NCBI GenBank assembly: GCA_900551355.1 | Contig: URVR01000098.1 | Coordinates: forward strand, 1-6,459 | Length of the DNA: 6,459 nucleotides | Direction of reading: 5' to 3' | Source: an uncultured Eubacteriales bacterium | Lineage (GTDB): Bacteria > Bacillota > Clostridia > Oscillospirales > Oscillospiraceae | The notes under the pieces: generated by a model | Told to the model about the DNA's origin: nothing | Seen by the model: the letters and a program-made list of their open reading frames with translations, nothing else | Databases searched by the model: none | Shown: piece by piece, positions 5,478-6,459 of the stretch | How positions within the stretch are numbered: the first letter of the stretch is position 1 | How the letters are laid out: each line of letters begins with the position of its first letter | Position numbers and translations under genes: made by a program

Positions 5478-5511
5478 AAACAGGTTGGAAGCAGAGAAAA
5501 GGAGAATTTGC

Positions 5512-6057
5512 ATGAGAAAGCTGAAAGAAATATGGCTGGGGCTGGATGTCATCAACCGGGTGATCCTGGTCACGGGTATTCTGGCGTGCATCTGGTTCGT
5601 GGTCAAGGGCCGCGGGCTGTACGGCATAGCGCTGGCGGTGCTGATGGGCATGCTGATGGTCAGCCGGAAGGGCAACCGGGAAAAGCGGCTGGGCCGCCTG
5701 TACGGCGGGTTCCATTTCCACATGCCGGACGGCGAGATCGTGCCGGTCTCCTTTGACCAGGTGAAGTCGGAGTATACCCACGGCCAGCAGAGCAAGTACG
5801 CCGGACGGAAGGTGACGCTGCGCTTCCCGTGGTGGCACCTGGATCTGGACGGCCACGGCGACACCGGCTTCGGGCTGCTGATCCACTTCGACGGCAATGA
5901 CGAGGCCATGGCGGAGGCCAAGACCCTGCGCCCCGGCGACTTTGTGTCCGTTACCGGCGAGATCGTGCCCGCCGGCAAGGCGTATTTCTACATCGGCAAC
6001 GTCACCGAGCTGCGCCGCGCATCGGAAAAGGAAGGTTTCCCCGGCGGGGAATCATAA
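5512..6057 (+). CDS. Two-helix membrane protein with OB-like soluble domain, function unknown
   Basis: I do not recognise this 181-residue protein. It has a short basic start, two hydrophobic helices (about 14-32 and 37-52), then a basic stretch (SRKGNREKRLGR) that should stay in the cytoplasm, giving a hairpin anchor with both ends inside. The soluble part from about 63 is rich in beta strands: an HFHMPDGEIVPVSF opening, an aromatic patch FPWWHLDLDGHG, and a tail LRPGDFVSVTGEIVPAGKAYFYIGNVTEL. That tail resembles the strand pattern of OB-fold domains such as the tRNA_anti-like group; this is judged by eye only. AAGGAG (5499-5504) lies 7 nt before ATG 5512, which I prefer to the in-frame upstream ATG at 5449 that has no such site. 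It precedes pduL by 32 nt and is probably in one operon with it. Confidence 0.75.
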   Translation: MRKLKEIWLGLDVINRVILVTGILACIWFVVKGRGLYGIALAVLMGMLMVSRKGNREKRLGRLYGGFHFHMPDGEIVPVSFDQVKSEYTHGQQSKYAGRKVTLRFPWWHLDLDGHGDTGFGLLIHFDGNDEAMAEAKTLRPGDFVSVTGEIVPAGKAYFYIGNVTELRRASEKEGFPGGES

Positions 6058-6089
6058 ATATTGTGGCAAAAGACAAAGGAGTGTTTACT

Positions 6090-6410
6090 ATGAGTTTCAT
6101 GATCGAGACTTCCGCCCGTCACATCCATCTGACCCAGGAGACGGTGGAGAAGCTGTTCGGCAAGGGCTATGAGCTGACCATCCGCAAGCCCCTGTCCTAT
6201 CCCGGCCAGTACGCCTGCAACGAGCGTCTGACCATCGTTGGCCCCAAGAAGGAGATGGGCAATGTGTCCATCCTCGGTCCCGTCCGCAAGGCCGATCAGG
6301 TGGAGGTCTCCGCCACCGACGCCCGCACCCTGGGCATCGACGCACCTGTCCGCGAGAGCGGCGACGTCAAGGGCTCCGGCGCATGTAAGCTCATCGGGCC
6401 TGCCGGTGAG
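6090..6410 (+). CDS. pduL: Phosphate propanoyltransferase PduL, 5' part (cut by contig end)
   Basis: The first 107 residues of PduL, normally about 210. PduL exchanges CoA and phosphate on short acyl groups (propanoyl- or acetyl-CoA to the acyl phosphate) and is unrelated in sequence to Pta. The metal-binding motif ARHIHLT gives His11 and His13. PGQYACNERLTIVGP (38-52), ILGPVRKADQVEVSATDAR (61-79) and the conserved PVRESGD (86-92) are all in place. The second half, with the other HIHM-type motif, is missing only because the contig ends. The frame runs on into adapter, giving a false LSLIHISEP tail. AAAGGAG lies 8 nt before ATG 6090. The protein starts directly at the domain, without the N-terminal targeting helix of microcompartment PduL, so a cytosolic acyl-phosphate role is likely. 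Confidence 0.94.
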
Positions 6411-6459
6411 CTGTCTCTTATACACATCTCCGAGCCCACGAGACGTAGAGGAATCTCGT
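6411..6459 (-). other. Illumina Nextera i7-side adapter (non-biological)
   Basis: Positions 6411-6429 are the mosaic end CTGTCTCTTATACACATCT, 6430-6444 are the read-2 arm, 6445-6452 are an 8-base index (GTAGAGGA, which I recall as N712), and 6453-6459 are the start of the P7 arm. Genomic sequence stops at 6410, inside pduL. A minus-strand frame that starts here with MYKRQ is adapter-made. Confidence 0.98.

Noticed and set aside
5449..5511. Upstream ATG 5449 for the membrane protein
   Set aside because: It has no ribosome binding site, and the added 21 residues are basic and Cys-containing ahead of a better start with AAGGAG at the right spacing.
50..6410. CRISPR array, tRNA, rRNA, insertion sequence or toxin-antitoxin pair
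   Set aside because: No spaced direct repeats, no cloverleaf or rRNA sequence, no transposase motifs and no terminal inverted repeats were seen. The Tn5 ends are sequencing adapters, not an insertion element.
5988..6425. Minus-strand frame starting MYKRQ near the right end
   Set aside because: It starts in adapter and is antisense to pduL.

Overview
This is a 6.46-kb contig flanked at both ends by Illumina Nextera adapter and index sequence (1-49 and 6411-6459). The biological insert is only 50-6410, and both of its ends are library or assembly ends, not natural ones. High GC with strongly G/C-ending codons, strong AGGAGG-type ribosome binding sites, sigma-A-like promoters, and CsoR, Xpt and PduL homologues suggest a high-GC anaerobic Firmicute, possibly a gut Oscillospiraceae-type clostridium. 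That assignment is inference; there is no rRNA or marker phylogeny here.

Layout: (1) 102-1097 (+), an AlkZ/HTH_42-family winged-helix protein (candidate DNA glycosylase), ending at a GC-rich hairpin. (2) 1283-2079 (-), a metal-responsive module: csoR and, downstream of it, a 132-residue membrane protein. The latter looks like a heavy-metal P-type ATPase whose whole catalytic core is missing, so the N-terminal helices join directly to the C-terminal helix. Each gene has its own TTGACA/17-nt/-10 promoter overlapped by a CsoR-type TACC-N6-GGTA operator, and a terminator separates them. (3) 2192-4301 (-), xpt and guaA, 1 nt apart, a two-gene route from xanthine through XMP to GMP. (4) 4436-5332 (-), a LysR-type regulator with its own extended -10 promoter and a dyad near its predicted start site. 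(5) 5512-6410 (+), divergent from lysR: an unrecognised two-helix membrane protein with a possible beta-barrel/OB-like soluble domain, then the 5' half of pduL (phosphotransacylase), cut off by the contig end.

How the genes work together: Xpt makes XMP and GuaA aminates it to GMP. CsoR probably represses itself and the mini-ATPase until a metal, most likely Cu(I), binds. LysR may control itself and possibly the divergent membrane protein-pduL pair.

The most unusual item is the core-less ATPase. It is an intact, well-promoted frame, but codon use changes sharply where its two ATPase-like parts meet. It could be a real transport-domain-only protein, a recombination scar, or an assembly chimera. 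I see no CRISPR array, rRNA, tRNA, transposase or defence system, and nothing that I can honestly call a new multi-gene system.
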